Source of the DNA: Gyrodactylus bullatarudis
Taxonomy: Eukaryota; Platyhelminthes; Monogenea; Gyrodactylidea; Gyrodactylidae
Length of the DNA stretch: 64,000 bases
Direction of reading: 5' to 3'
Assembly (NCBI GenBank): GCA_012064415.1
Contig: SSNU01000094.1
Coordinates: forward strand, 204,643 to 268,642
The position numbers were made by a program, and so were the translations under genes. Shown piece after piece: positions 1-11,331 of the stretch (position 1 is its first letter; every line of letters starts with the position of its first letter). The notes under the pieces were generated by a model. That model searched no databases. It was not told where the DNA came from and worked only from the letters and a program-made list of their open reading frames with translations.

Positions 1-127
1 TTTATTTATTGCCAACTTATCCAGATAACATTGAATTTATTTTGTATATCCCTGTACAGAACCTATCTATTTTTATTTATTTTGTATATAATTATTTTTA
101 AATAAATATTGTCTAACAAAAAAAAAG
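1..127 (+). repeat. 3' tail of a non-LTR retrotransposon, plus orientation
   Basis: The stretch ends in TCTAAC followed by an A run at about 113-127. The same terminus recurs, mostly as its reverse complement (T run then GTTAGA), at the ends of the LINE fragments further right. No coding sequence is visible here. It abuts a minus-orientation LINE fragment at 128, so two copies meet tail to body. The element name is not known. Confidence 0.4.
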
Positions 128-412
128 ATCATTAAGATTGTCACATTCTTGGAGAGTGAATTTTTTTTGTAAAAGTTTAAAGTGAGGAGCTAAGAAATTG
201 TCCTCATAACAAGCATTCCTGAGATTGTAGCCTTTATTATCATTTGAGACAAATTTCAGGAAAAATTTTACTACAAAAGCCATCCTCCTGACCCACAGTG
301 GCGAAAAGACAGATGATATTATCTGGTCATTATATGGATAGAGACAAGGGTAGATGGATTTTAGGAACCTGTATTGAATATGTTCAAGCTCAATAGCATT
401 TTCATAAGTCAT
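128..412 (-). mobile_element. 5'-truncated LINE fragment (C-terminus of ORF2)
   Basis: The minus-strand reading frame encodes the end of a non-LTR reverse-transcriptase ORF2. It contains LEHIQYRFLKSIYP, then PLWVRRMAFVVKFFLKF, then LAPHFKLLQKKF. The same order of motifs (LERIQ..., PLWVRR-AF-VK) recurs at 785-1336, 8661-8906 and 11625-11885. The copy at 8661-8906 is almost identical to this one, so the family has moved fairly recently. Only the last hundred or so residues remain, and no reverse transcriptase core is present. The next copy's T-rich tail starts at 413, so this fragment's 5' truncation point is the insertion boundary. The family cannot be assigned from this part of the protein. 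Confidence 0.7.
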
Positions 413-762
413 GCTTTTTTTGTTAGAAATATAATCTGTATTAAATAGAGTAATTAATATGTACAATGGAAGATATGAAAAATAAATTTAAATGTTAATC
501 TAGTTTTCTTGAAAAAATAAAAATCATAACTGGATGAGTGATCTTTAAAATATCGCACATGAGACAATTGAATCAGTTTGTAAATTGTAACTGGCATGTT
601 AATCTCAAAAAATTTTACAATAATCATTCTGGAATTTTAGTGAAGATCAGGATATAATAGAGTAATAGAATAGTCTATTTTAGAGCGAATATGACTCATG
701 ATGGTCTTTATAGAGTGAAGATTATCACAGTTCATAATGTCATATTTATCTTTAATCATGTT
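413..762 (-). mobile_element. 5'-truncated LINE copy with intact 3' tail
   Basis: The copy begins on the plus strand with a T run and GTTAGAAAT at 414-430, the reverse complement of the TTTCTAAC-poly(A) 3' terminus shared by the family. The remaining sequence is diverged and has no long open frame. It contains a diverged form of the segment around 128-180 (about 700-750). It lies head to tail between two other truncated copies. Confidence 0.6.
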
Positions 763-1649
763 TTTTTTGTTAGAAAATGATTCTTTATTGAAAAAGGAAT
801 AATAGAAAAAATCGAAATGAAAGGTAATTTGTACAATATATAATAAATTTCAAAGCTGAGAGTAGGAAATGTTCATCATAAACTACTCTTCTTAAGGAAT
901 AAACATGCTCGATCATAGAAGAGGATTCAATAAAATTTTTCACTATAAATGCCAACCTTCTAACCCATAGAGGGTTCAGACCTGAAACCAAAATGCGAGC
1001 ATTATAGGAATCAAGGTCAGGGAAAACCCAGTATAAGAAGGAGGCTTGAATTCTTTCTAAATCACCTGTCTGAGAATGGGTCAGGTTCGTGAGTAGCGGA
1101 GCTAAATAGTCAAAGTTATTTAAAACTAAGGATTTGTAGGCCTTAATTCTTAGTTGTGGCGTTTTAGAGAATTTTAGAATAGTGAAGATTGTTGAACTAA
1201 TTTTGGAGATGTTGGAAAAGGGATCAATTTTTAACTTGGAGTTGATACCGAAACCTAGATCAAAGTTAAAGGAGACAATTTCTCCAGGAAGTAGAAGAGA
1301 TTCAAGGAGGGTTGTAGGGAGACCCAATGGGAGCATTATTTTGGGGTAAGAGGTGAAACATAGTCAAAGTGGGGCAAAACTAAGCTTTTATATGCTTTGA
1401 GTTTAATTAACGGTGAAGACAAGAACCGGTTAATACAGTAGAGACGTTTGTTAATGGTGCCTATCTTTGCTGTGGGTGAAATTTTAAGATTAGAGGAAAT
1501 CCAAGGTCTGAAGTGTCCAATAAACCATACAGATATGAATGGAACTTATAAATTTATCTTTTTGTGGAAATGTGGCATTCGATAACATTAATGAAAAGAA
1601 TTGTCCGATCTGTGAGATGAGTTACGATTCTGACGATGTTGTAATTTAG
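763..1649 (-). mobile_element. LINE fragment with 183-codon remnant of ORF2 C-terminus
   Basis: The copy starts with the T-run/GTTAGAAAA tail at about 762-778. The minus-strand frame at 785-1336 keeps the end of ORF2, including RIKAYKSLVLNNFDYLAPLL, DLERIQASFLYWVFP, and PLWVRRLAFIVKNF. This is the region downstream of the reverse transcriptase in CR1/Jockey/RTE-like proteins. The sequence 1340-1649 continues the homology in a broken frame; AGTCAAAGTGGG recurs in the copy at 11.9 kb. The frame therefore carries stops and frameshifts, and no promoter or RT core is seen. It is a dead copy. Confidence 0.7.
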
Positions 1650-2015
1650 ATTTTTTTTTTGTTAGATAAAGCCTTATATTGAAATATAAAAATAAAATAA
1701 TGTGTACAAAATAAATGTAAGTTAATCTGATCAATAGAATGAAATGAATCTGGATCTTGTAGTCTTTTTAAATGTTATAAAATAAATGGCAATAAAATGA
1801 GTGAAATGGATCAACAGAAACTCTGATCTTGCTATCCACAATAGAATAAGATTCAGAGAATTTTTTAACTAAGAATGCATATCTGCGAACCCAGAGCGGA
1901 TTAAGCCCTGAGATCGAGATGAGTGCATTGTATGAGTCTAAATGGGGAAAAATTGAATGAAGAAATCTATATTGGATACGCTCAATAGATAGACATTGGG
2001 AATTATTTCTACAAT
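1650..2015 (-). mobile_element. 5'-truncated LINE copy with 3' tail
   Basis: A T run followed by GTTAGATAA opens the copy at about 1650-1668. Sequence around 1860-1990 is a diverged version of the ORF2 C-terminal segment (AACCCAGAGCGGATTAAGCC corresponds to the PLWVRR region). There is no continuous frame. This is the fourth fragment in a head-to-tail row running from 128 to 2015. Confidence 0.6.
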
Positions 2016-2079
2016 TCTACGAACATAGATTAATCAAATTATTTTATTATTGAACCGCCATATTATATCAAGAGATGCT

Positions 2080-2158
2080 ATATTGTATTTATATTTATTT
2101 ATAAATATTTTTTTTTTTACTTTCCTAACTCAATAAAACCATACTTTCTAACAAAAAA
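2080..2158 (+). repeat. LINE 3' tail, plus orientation
   Basis: The sequence ACTTTCTAAC followed by an A run at about 2142-2157 is the family 3' terminus in plus orientation. Little of the body can be recognised. Confidence 0.35.
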
Positions 2159-2159
2159 A

Positions 2160-2268
2160 TGATGAAGCTTTTTTGACATATGCTTCAATGCAAAATAATG
2201 CTTAGAATTGATCATTATATCAGAATAGTTGGTACAAAAAGGAAGTTAAAAATTTCACCCCACCCTAA
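2160..2268 (+). repeat. Dispersed repeat, second copy at 33.3 kb
   Basis: The stretch from GATGAAGC through TGCTTCAATGCAAAATAATG to the end of a C-rich run closely matches 33308-33418 in the same orientation. A weaker partial match lies near 29120-29180. No coding capacity or terminal repeats could be defined, so the type of element is unknown. Positions 2269-3267 hold only AT-rich sequence with no gene that I can support. Confidence 0.45.
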
Positions 2269-3267
2269 TGTACACAATGTATAAATTGCAATTAAAATCT
2301 AAAATCATTTTCACACTTGAAATTGTGAAATTAAATTTACATGGTGCCGACCTCATTATCACCTCATTTCGATTTTCGATCACATCATTCAGAATATTCT
2401 TCCAATTTTCATTTTTAATAAACTCCACTTTTAAAGTGTCAAAAGAATATTATCCAAGTAATTTGAAAAAACTTATTTCTTTCCAATGAAAAATTCCTCA
2501 CATAAGAGGACTTCCTGTTGATTATGAATTTATTTTATTATTGGTAACTAATGAAATTTGAAGAAATCATGTTTTTGTTGTCATCACTAGCCTCACAATA
2601 AGGGATCAAGAGGGGCTTAGAAAAACAAGATAAGAACTTGGAAACACATCATATGTTACACAATATTTTTTCTCTTCTAATGATAACAAAGATTTCATTT
2701 GGAAAAAAATTAAAGAGTAACCAAAACCAGCTCAATCCCTTCTGTGGCTTATTATGATATCATTTTTTTCTTTGAAATTTTTCACATTTATTAAAATAGT
2801 ATGGAGCATTAACCCTTTCCATATATAACTCCTTCCTTTTTTTTGTTTGAAGTTGCGACATTTATTAAATAAAAATAAATAAAATAGGTCTGTACAATGG
2901 AAAATTCTGAGCAGATAATGAATGTTCATATATATATCTTCCTTATAATGATGTATGACTACGAATGAAACTGCGAATACTCCATGTCTCATTTACACAA
3001 CATCATGAGCTACTGCAGAAAATCCAAACTCACTAGAACGTAAACTCAGCAAAAAAACACTGTTAACGGAGTACCATGGATAAACTTTTCAAAAAATGTA
3101 AGATCCCAAAAACAGAGGATTAATTTTTTAAATGAAGTCCAGATTTAAGAAGGGTAGAGGAATAATTAAGTTTTTCTCTTATATATTTTCTCTTATTTTT
3201 AAATTTGATAGATCATCACAATCACGAAATTCAAAAATGGAGTCAAGGAGTCTATAGGTAGAGAGTA

Positions 3268-3560
3268 GATAATTTTTTTTTTTTTTTGTTAGAAAGTATG
3301 ATTTTATTGATAATAATGGTAGGTGAAAGATGGGTTTCTAAGTGCATAGCTCACCGGAGCCAAAGATGAGCTATTGGAGAAAGTCTTAACGATAAAAGCT
3401 ATTCTACGAATCCAAATTGGATCAAGACCTGATGTTATAATCAAGGCGTTATAGGAGTCAAGGGTGGGGTATAAATAGTGAAGGAATCTATACTGAACTC
3501 TTTCTAATTCAAGGGAAGCAGAGTTCGTAACTCTACCAGTTTGATAGGTTTCTGGGTCAA
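3268..3560 (-). mobile_element. 5'-truncated LINE copy with long T-run tail
   Basis: The tail (T run, GTTAGAAAG) is at about 3270-3298. Positions 3360-3520 match the ORF2 C-terminal block (CGAATCCAAATTGGATCAAG corresponds to the PLWVRR region). The frame is broken. Confidence 0.6.
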
Positions 3561-3660
3561 TTAAAGTTTAAATTGAAGCTCACAATGTGAACTTGCATTA
3601 GTAATATTTTTGGCCAAATAACTTGGTATCTTGACACCGAAAGGGTTAAATAATTTTTAA
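3553..3660 (-). repeat. Dispersed repeat, inverted copy at 32.6 kb
   Basis: The segment with AACTTGCATTAGTAATATTT and GGTATCTTGACACCGAAAGG is the reverse complement of 32590-32712. Positions 3661-3970 also resemble 8550-8700 in direct orientation (TTCTACTTAA..., GAAATTCCATGATATTTT). These are remnants of dispersed elements. Nothing gene-like is seen from 3660 to 4833. Confidence 0.5.
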
Positions 3661-4833
3661 AAATTGAATATCTGGTACAAACTATTTCTTCTACTTAAAT
3701 TAGAAGAAGGCGTATAAGTCGGATGCTGAAATTTTTTATTGAAATCGGACCCTTTTTATTTATTTACATAGAAATTAAGAGAACAGGGAAAGAGTGTTCA
3801 ATTTTCCCGGTGTGGGAAGGTTTTAACCTAGGACCGAGAGTCCAATTGAGAGGTGAGATACCATTACGTCACACCTGAAATTCCATGATATTTTTCGATC
3901 AAATAATTAGAGTAAGATTGATGAAAGTGGGAATTGATTAAAGTGATTTTGAATAATAATATGAGCAATTACAGCTTTTATTTTTATTGTAATACTATTT
4001 ATGGATGGAAAAGTTACAGACTGCTTGAATGAAATTCGAGATTTTTGATTAATTTTGAATGACTTTCAAGATGTATTCTGAAAATGTTTATTTATTCAAG
4101 TGAAAAGGGATGGTTGAAAAAACAATAAGGAATTAGACTGGCCCATTCTGTGTATAACATGTGGACATGTCTGAGTAAAAATTTACTTCTTTCTAGTGTA
4201 CAAAGAATGGGGTCCTGTGTTTTTTGACATCTGTCAGGTAGGCCTGCAATAGGACAGACTTTTCCCTGATATGGCAAAATAATCAAACAGATAAAATTAT
4301 TCGACATTGTGTATTTTGTATGAGGACCCCGTTTCTGTGATTTGTTTAGTTATAGGCTTGAAGCAAGTGTGTTAACTGGTAAAAGCATTATTTCAAGATT
4401 CACTAATAATCATGTAAATTTTCTTTTTTTTATCAAGTACTGTCAGAATTCTGAAAAATCTATTACGATATTAAATTTCATATTAAGTAAGGGATTTTGA
4501 TAAACTGATAGTATCAATTCTGAGATACATTAAACGATATATTTAGCTACTTTAACTTCTAAAGTCAGAGATAATTTACTGACAAGTTTCATGGTTTTTT
4601 ATTTAAATTATTTATTGAATCAATTACATATAACATATATTCTTATTGTTAATTATTGTATATCTATAATTATACATTGATAAAATATATATAAATTATT
4701 AATTATATCTTTATAAGAGACACATAATATCATGGATAAATATCAGTCTAGATACAATATCATCATGATATAATATAACAACTTGAAAAATTACAATAAA
4801 ATATAAATAGAGAACAGGGATTGATTGAAACTC

Positions 4834-5340
4834 TTAGTGTCTGAAGAAGCAATTCTTCCCGAATTCACAATGACCTGTCTTGTTGAAATCTCTGCAGGGT
4901 CTTGATTTATACTTTGGATGACTTCTGGAGTCTCTGAGTTCGATGAATCCATGTGCAAAGTGACAATTAATATTCAACGGACAATTAGAATTAGCCTCCC
5001 AGTGCATGCAAAGCTGAGTTTTGTACCGCGAGTTGTAAATAGCATCTTCTCTGCGCAAGTGTTTAGCACTACTCATGCTGGAGATGGAGGAAACATTTGA
5101 GTTGGTTGATGAACTTGACTGATTACGTGACCGGAGACCATTGTCAGATTCATAGGCGGAATCTACCTCTGAAGGTGGACTGTAGCAGGTGTTGAAGATC
5201 TTCGTGAGTGAGCCATCCATACAAACATGAAGTAAGTGAGACTCGTAAGTGTCTACCAGAGTTGCACGATTATTTTTGGTGATTTTCCTGGGCAATCTTG
5301 GTGGTGGAAGAGTGAATTGTGAGTGGAAAGAAGTGTTCAT
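4834..5340 (-). CDS. TIS11/tristetraprolin-like tandem CCCH zinc finger protein
   Basis: This is a single-exon frame of 168 residues. The last 65 residues form two CCCH fingers, both with the spacing C-x8-C-x5-C-x3-H. The first is introduced by YKTQLC, and the linker is GFIELRDSRSHPKYKSRPC, close to the family signature. Proteins of this family bind AU-rich elements in mRNA 3' UTRs through these fingers and recruit deadenylases in the cytoplasm. Residues 60-90 are Ser/Asn-rich and probably disordered. The protein stops directly after the last zinc-binding His, so it lacks the C-terminal tail that binds NOT1 in vertebrate members. The gene stands alone between repeat-rich tracts. The start is the first ATG of the frame, and an upstream non-coding exon cannot be excluded. 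Confidence 0.85.
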   Translation of the reverse strand: MNTSFHSQFTLPPPRLPRKITKNNRATLVDTYESHLLHVCMDGSLTKIFNTCYSPPSEVDSAYESDNGLRSRNQSSSSTNSNVSSISSMSSAKHLRREDAIYNSRYKTQLCMHWEANSNCPLNINCHFAHGFIELRDSRSHPKYKSRPCRDFNKTGHCEFGKNCFFRH

Positions 5341-6335
5341 TTGGGATAATTAATTAGGTTATGAAATGTTGAGTTGTGGTTGTGTATTTATGTTTTATTC
5401 ATCAGCGGAATTCAACCAATCAAAGAAGAGTATATTCATTCACATGAAATTATCATTTGGACCAATCAGAATCGACTAATGAAACAAATACTGAATTAAA
5501 ATTATTATAATCCACTTACCAACGTTTTTTATTGTTTGAATTTTAACCAAGAGAGGAATCCTGCCAGTACGAAAGGACCCCAATACATTACTATTCGTTT
5601 TTCAGTACGTAGATATTCATGGAGACTAGAGGTGGATTTAATATCAGGAATAATATTCCTGGAATATAATTGAATAATCTTTTAAATCAGTTTCAAATTT
5701 GACAAACGGAATAAATTGTGAGTCCTCTGTTCGTATATTTTTTATTCTGTAATATTAGATCAGATTTCTTTTCTCCTGCAATAATAAATTATCCCTAGAC
5801 ATTCCAAATCCCTTTTGAGATTTCTGCATTGAAAAATCTAATTTTCCTCATTAATTCTTTGATATAAATTCTACATGTCTGAGAATTTTTCTACAAGTTT
5901 ATATTTTTTATATTGTAAATTATTAATCTGAAGGAAAAATGCACGCTTTTAACACGGAAAATACTGATTATCTATGCTCTCAGACTGTAAATTAAAAAAA
6001 ATAATAAACTACATTTGATCTGTAATCTTTAATTAATTAAAATTGAATCAATCTGATTAGGATGAATTTAAAGTAATCCGTAGAGGTCAATCCGAAAATC
6101 TGAATAAATTATACTCTCATTTACATGAATACATAACGTTGTCTTTTTAATCTTCAGTTCAAATGATTTGATCTAGATTGAAAAAGAAAGTCACATATAT
6201 CTTCATCTGAATTATTGTATTATAATTGTAGTGAGAAACCTGTTGATTTGGTATTCTCTATGTGAATCAGGTTATCACAATCATTGAATTGAGGATTATT
6301 GATTTTTTGAATAGTTTTCTCGGTTCATATTCGAA
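5341..6335. other. AT-rich intergenic stretch upstream of the TIS11-like gene
   Basis: No coding sequence can be supported. The first few hundred bases must hold the promoter of the minus-strand TIS11-like gene, but no core element is convincing. Confidence 0.4.
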
Positions 6336-6340
6336 ATATA

Positions 6341-7077
6341 AAGCTAGTTGATATGAAGATTTATTATTTTCATAAAAACCGCGATATTTTTTTGTGGATA
6401 GTCAGGGAATAAAATTATTTTTTTTAAATTCCTTAATGAAATACCGTAACTAAAATTAATTAAATTTCTGAAAAAAATAAGTCTGGCCAAAATTAGGTCA
6501 CTTCTTCGACCTCAAAATTTTTGAAATTAAAAAATTGCCTTATTTTGGCCAGATTGAAATTTTTTCTCTCCAACAATTCATCGGCTCATTTGATGATAAA
6601 ATTCAATTTTTTCTTGTGTTTCCGAAATTTTGAGTTTTTTGTTAAAATAAAAATATACAAAATGAAATTTGAAATTATAAATAGTAGTTTTTAATACAAT
6701 ATTTGTCATCTGATATTTTTCCTAAAAGGAAATTGCCAATTTGTTTTGTGAATTGATACCCGAAAGAGTTTAGGTTAATCTGGTTCTTCAATCTGACTGA
6801 AGTAAGGATCGAGTAACAAGAGTTACAGAGCATGATATATTGAATTCTCTCAAGGACAGCATTGATTGATGAAAATACCTCCTTGAGGAACACTGGAAGT
6901 TATAAGGCGAGGAGTTGAACTTTTTTCATTAAACTTCACGAATATGAGAAAACTGATTGTTCAATTTATTATGAATGGGTTGACGTTTGCTTTTATAGAG
7001 CAGCATGGATTGTAGAGAAAGGAAGTTTTTATCCAGTAATAAAATATTAAATTCTCATCTTCATGTCAACTAACTAA
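6341..7077. repeat. Interrupted MITE (TTGATATGAAGAT-type termini, family C)
   Basis: The left end reads AGCTAGTTGATATGAAGAT at 6342. The right end near 7055-7077 reads TTCTCATCTTCATGTCAACT, its inverted counterpart. Internal sequence has GGCCAAAATTAGG near 6485 facing TATTTTGGCCAGATTGAA near 6540, as in the copies at 35.1 and 46.9 kb. The centre (about 6670-6900) has a minus frame with VLERIQY, which looks like a LINE ORF2 scrap inserted into the element. Confidence 0.5.
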
Positions 7078-8410
7078 AGTAGGCATAAAATTTCCTGGCT
7101 ATACAGGTTCTATGTGTCTTGATCATCTTAAAAAATTTGAATCATTATTGATTCACGAAAAAGGTTATGTATCAGATTAGGATCTAAGCACTTTTTAATC
7201 TTGAATTCATTTCCATAACAATCTATAATGAACTTAATAATAGTTTAAGGTACAAATTGTGATGATGCTATTTTGGTTTAATATTTCTTTCTAATTTCTC
7301 TTCAAAGTTGAAATTCTATATATTCTTTTGTTGTAACCTTTTTGTGTGAAAAAAATTGCATAGAAGAAACAGTCCGTCTTCATGAACCCTTTGGATTTTT
7401 AAAACAATTAGGAATTGTACTTCATCTTGATATTCTATTCCTTGGGAAATTAATTCAATCAACTCTCTTTTATTTTCAACACTGCGGAAATATCCAAGAT
7501 ATAATATAATAGATTCCTGACTGTTTGGCGTAAAAAGTTTATAGAATATTTTTGTCATCATTAGTCTAAACATAGACAAACAGAGTGCATCTATAGATAT
7601 TTCTTCAAAATATACCTCATTTTGTAACAAATTCTCATATTTATTAACATATATTATATGCTGAACGAACCCCTATCACTTTTCAGGTTCACATCGTCCG
7701 AGAGAACATTTTCTGTACTTGCCCTTAGCAAAAGATATCTTCAAACTAAGAGATGAATTATTCATCAAAAGATATTCTACAGTAGCTTGATTAATAAAAT
7801 TTCTATTATGTAATCTAAACTAGCACCTTGGGGTTGAAATTTTGCCAAATACAAGTCTAGCTTATAAATTTTTCATAGAAAAACTTATATTTTTCCAAAT
7901 CTCTCTAGATGTATAAAAGTTTACCGAGTGGCTCACTTGAAGTAGAAATCAAAAGGAAACTTACAGGCTTTAAAAGGATCCATCCAAATTCTAGATTAGA
8001 AATGTCTTGAAATAAGGAAGAAAATTAATTTTTCTATGCAAAAATTGAACACGCAAAAAATTCAATAAATTTATTCACATCGATTTTAACTTGATCAATT
8101 TTACTGGACTCTGTGTTTCTTTTGTGATTTTATAAAAAACCTTATCAAATCTAATTAAAATCAGAATTTATATTATAAGTATTTATAAATATAATGATAA
8201 CCAAACAAGCCCATTTCAAGAATACAGTGTTTTTAGATGCACCTTTCTATTTTGCACCATGGCTTTGGCTAGTCAAACATTTTTTGATGTCTGGTGAAAT
8301 ATTTCAATATTTTAATGACTATCAATTCTCAGTTAAGGAAATTACCAAAAATAGAATTCCCATAATTTTCAGTGTTGATTCTTTGCTGAAATCTCCAATG
8401 TAATCATAGT
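7078..8410. other. Intergenic stretch without a supported gene
   Basis: The sequence is AT-rich and unstructured. A 104-codon minus frame at 7316-7630 has no recognisable domain and may be a decayed repeat. No RNA gene was recognised. Confidence 0.35.
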
Positions 8411-8412
8411 TG

Positions 8413-8930
8413 TTTTTTTTTCTTTGAAATTATACATTTATTAAATTTAAAAGAAAATCATTATTATATATAAATTATCACAAAATAAGTTTTTTAAATA
8501 GTTAAAATAACAGATCGACCTCGTCATTGGGAAGTCTGCAGTTTTGGCTCATAAATAGTCAAACTTCACTATTTCCTCTACTTAAGTTAGGAGCAGTCGA
8601 AAAGTCAGATACTGAAATTCCATGATATTTTCAAATAAATATTCGATCAAAAAGATAAGATTAATGAAGGTGGGGGTAAAGAAGGGATTTTGAATAGTCA
8701 ATTTTAGATCTTATATGAGAAATTATAGATTTAAGATCATTAAGATTGTCACATTCTTGGAGATTGAATTTTTTTTGTAAAAGTTTAAAGTGAGGAGCTA
8801 AGAAATTGTCCTCATAACAGGCATTCCTGGGATTGTAGCCTTTATTAACATTTGAGACAAATTTCAGGAAAAATTTTACTACAATTTTTGGATTAGAATC
8901 TATCAATTTGACTGGTTAGCTTAAAGAAAC
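8413..8930 (-). mobile_element. LINE fragment with ORF2 C-terminus nearly identical to that at 128-412
   Basis: The T-rich 3' end is at 8413-8440. The minus frame at 8661-8906 encodes VVKFFLKFVSNVNKGYN and LAPHFKLLQKKFNLQECD, differing at only a few residues from the copy at 113-466. The two are independent 5'-truncated insertions of the same subfamily. Confidence 0.65.
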
Positions 8931-10425
8931 CAAATGAAGTCAACATATTATTATTACAACGTAAAAATGTCAATAAATAGGTTTTTTATCTGAACATAAA
9001 TCTTTTAAGCTCCGAGGTAAATAATATTTCTAAATCTAAACTCCTTTTACCTTAGAATCAATAATAATTTATGAGTCTATATATAAATCAGAAAAGCTAG
9101 AGATCACAGATAAAAAGTTACTATGTCATTACCTCAATTCAATGTTCAATTATAATTTCCAGTAATACTCAAACTCCTTTTTACATAATCACTAATTTTG
9201 ACTTCAAGTTTCCAGTTGCTATGTTTATTATAAACTAATGTCTGGATTAATTAAAGAAATAAAATATCTAATTACATTAGGTTCAAATTTTTCTCTGCAA
9301 ATTGTGATCCCTTCAGTATACATTTAATTATAGTTTATTATAACCCAAGAATCTAAAGTTCATTGATTTTCTCGTTAGTTACAATTAGATGTAAGCTACT
9401 AATTTGAAACTTCAAAAACATAATCTATGGCATGTTTCACATTGATGAGTATGCCCGAAATAAAGGCCCTCATTTGTGAAAATTGTGGCATCTCTTTCTT
9501 CTTCTCTGAAACAAATAATGATTGGAGAAGGAGGAAGATCTAAGATTATATGAATTTTTCATTATAATTTTGTTATTTCTCCTAAGAAAATAAACCCATT
9601 TCTTTCTATAACTACTTTTAGACATCTCAATTTAACTTGTTAGATTGTTATGTTATGTTTTCCTGAAAATATTTTGGCCAAGATTATTATAAACAGTTGA
9701 TATTAATGGGTCAAAATCTCGAATTACATCCACAATCTTTGTCTAACAAAGAAAACTTTACCTTGACACTAAAATAGTAAATCGAAATAAGCTTTAGTAA
9801 AATATAATTGGAATATAACAAACCTTTTTTCTAAGCCTCTTACAGACGTTTCGGTGCTGAGATAGTCAATCACCTTCTTCAGTGGATGAGACGCTTGTAA
9901 CCTGAACTCTCTTCAATTTTTTCTAAAAACCTTAGTACTCCAAGATGTGGAAAAAAATTTCAAAATTAAATATTCTAACAAAAAACCTTGAATCACTTGT
10001 AAAACCACAAGTTAACCATCTGCTAAATTAATAATTTATGAAAGTCTTCTTCTTCTCTTTTCGTATATTTGTAACCAATTTTCCCCGATTTCGATTTTGT
10101 CATTATTTTTATCTATTTCTAGAGCCTCATCATGGAACAAAACAATATTCCTACTGAACAAGCTTTAGTTGCATCTAATCTTTACTCTGTGCAGAATTTT
10201 AAAATAATTTTTCTCGTTTGAATGTTCTTCTTATAATTTAAGTCCACTTTTCTAAAATCCATCAGTTTGACTCAAATACCATATTTATGAATAAATATTA
10301 GAGCAGTGAGAGAAATAGTATGAGAAATCGGGTGTTTTTCTTACGATTCATAGAGGGACCTAATCTATAGAGCACCCTTAATCTGAAATACTGTATATGT
10401 TTTAATTACAGAGAAAAAATTTGAT
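8931..10425. other. Intergenic stretch without a supported gene
   Basis: AT-rich DNA. TCTAAC-A-run motifs at about 9741 and 9964 may be old LINE tails. No gene or RNA was recognised. Confidence 0.3.
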
Positions 10426-10427
10426 GG

Positions 10428-10600
10428 GAACATCTTATTTTTATTGGAACACGGGTAATTACTAATACCCCCCCCCTAATTAAGTATTATTAATCTCAAC
10501 CAATCAGAATGCAGCAAGTGATTTCTATATATTTAGATAGGAAAATAAGTCAGTTTTTATGAAAATGGGAAAATTCACTGTTTTCAGGGGAAAATGAGTG
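10428..10600. repeat. MITE family B, second copy at 61.5 kb
   Basis: The stretch contains ACATCTTATTTTTATTGGAA, a run of nine Cs, TCAGAATGCAGCAAGTGATT and a facing TTTTCCCATTTTC-like tract. The same blocks occur as the reverse complement in 61513-61722, where the terminal inverted repeats are intact. This copy has lost its outer right end. Confidence 0.5.
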
Positions 10601-11330
10601 CCAAATCCATCTTCAGCACATTTAAAAACCCCTGATCATCATTGGAGAGGAAAAGACAACAAATTGGTGAGTATATACGAGAAAATGTATTCGGTAAAAT
10701 TATGTCAATTACAAAAAGTGAGATAGTTTTTGAAGGAAGAAAGGACAGGAGAAACTCTTTGAAACTTAGATTGGACACGATTTGAGCATAAAACCTAAAG
10801 CGAATCCCATAAGAATCAACAGAAATACTCACTGAAACTCCGTCATTGAAACTTGATCAAACGTTGAGCTGCATGGTTAGAAAGTCGACAATCAAAGACA
10901 TCGGTGCTCATTCCTGAAAATCTTCCTTCTTTTGAGACTAAATTAATCCTCATTTGTTGGCTCAAATGGTGGTAATTGATAAATTGGTTGGACTTTTTTT
11001 TCATAATATCGACAAATAATATATATTCAAACAAAAAGGAAAGATTCTTTGAGCTTTGTTTTAAATTGCATTTTCTTAGTAAAGTTATTTTTCAAAAGTA
11101 GTAATTATTGTCTTATGATTTCTGTTGTTATTAAAATGCATTATTTCTAAGTATCTTTATCAGATACCAATATTTCGTTACTCAAAAAGTTTTGTACTGT
11201 TATAACACTTTTTCTCTACAATGGAATGTACTTCAAGGATAATTTTTTAAAACTGGATCAAGTTGCTGCCTGTAGTTTAATGAATTTTATTTCTAACGAG
11301 GTATTGAAACTCTAGATCTTATTAGGGAAT
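10601..11330. other. Intergenic stretch with two small minus-strand frames
   Basis: Minus frames at 10584-10832 (82 codons) and 10843-11034 (63 codons) lie end to end and could be pieces of one decayed gene or of an element. Neither has a recognisable domain, so no gene is called. Confidence 0.25.
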
Positions 11331-11331
11331 A

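Noticed and set aside
7316..7630. 104-codon minus frame
   Set aside because: It has no recognisable motif. It may be a decayed repeat, but no homologous copy was found in the window.
10584..11034. Two adjacent minus frames as a possible gene
   Set aside because: There is no domain, no start context, and a stop between them with no convincing splice solution.
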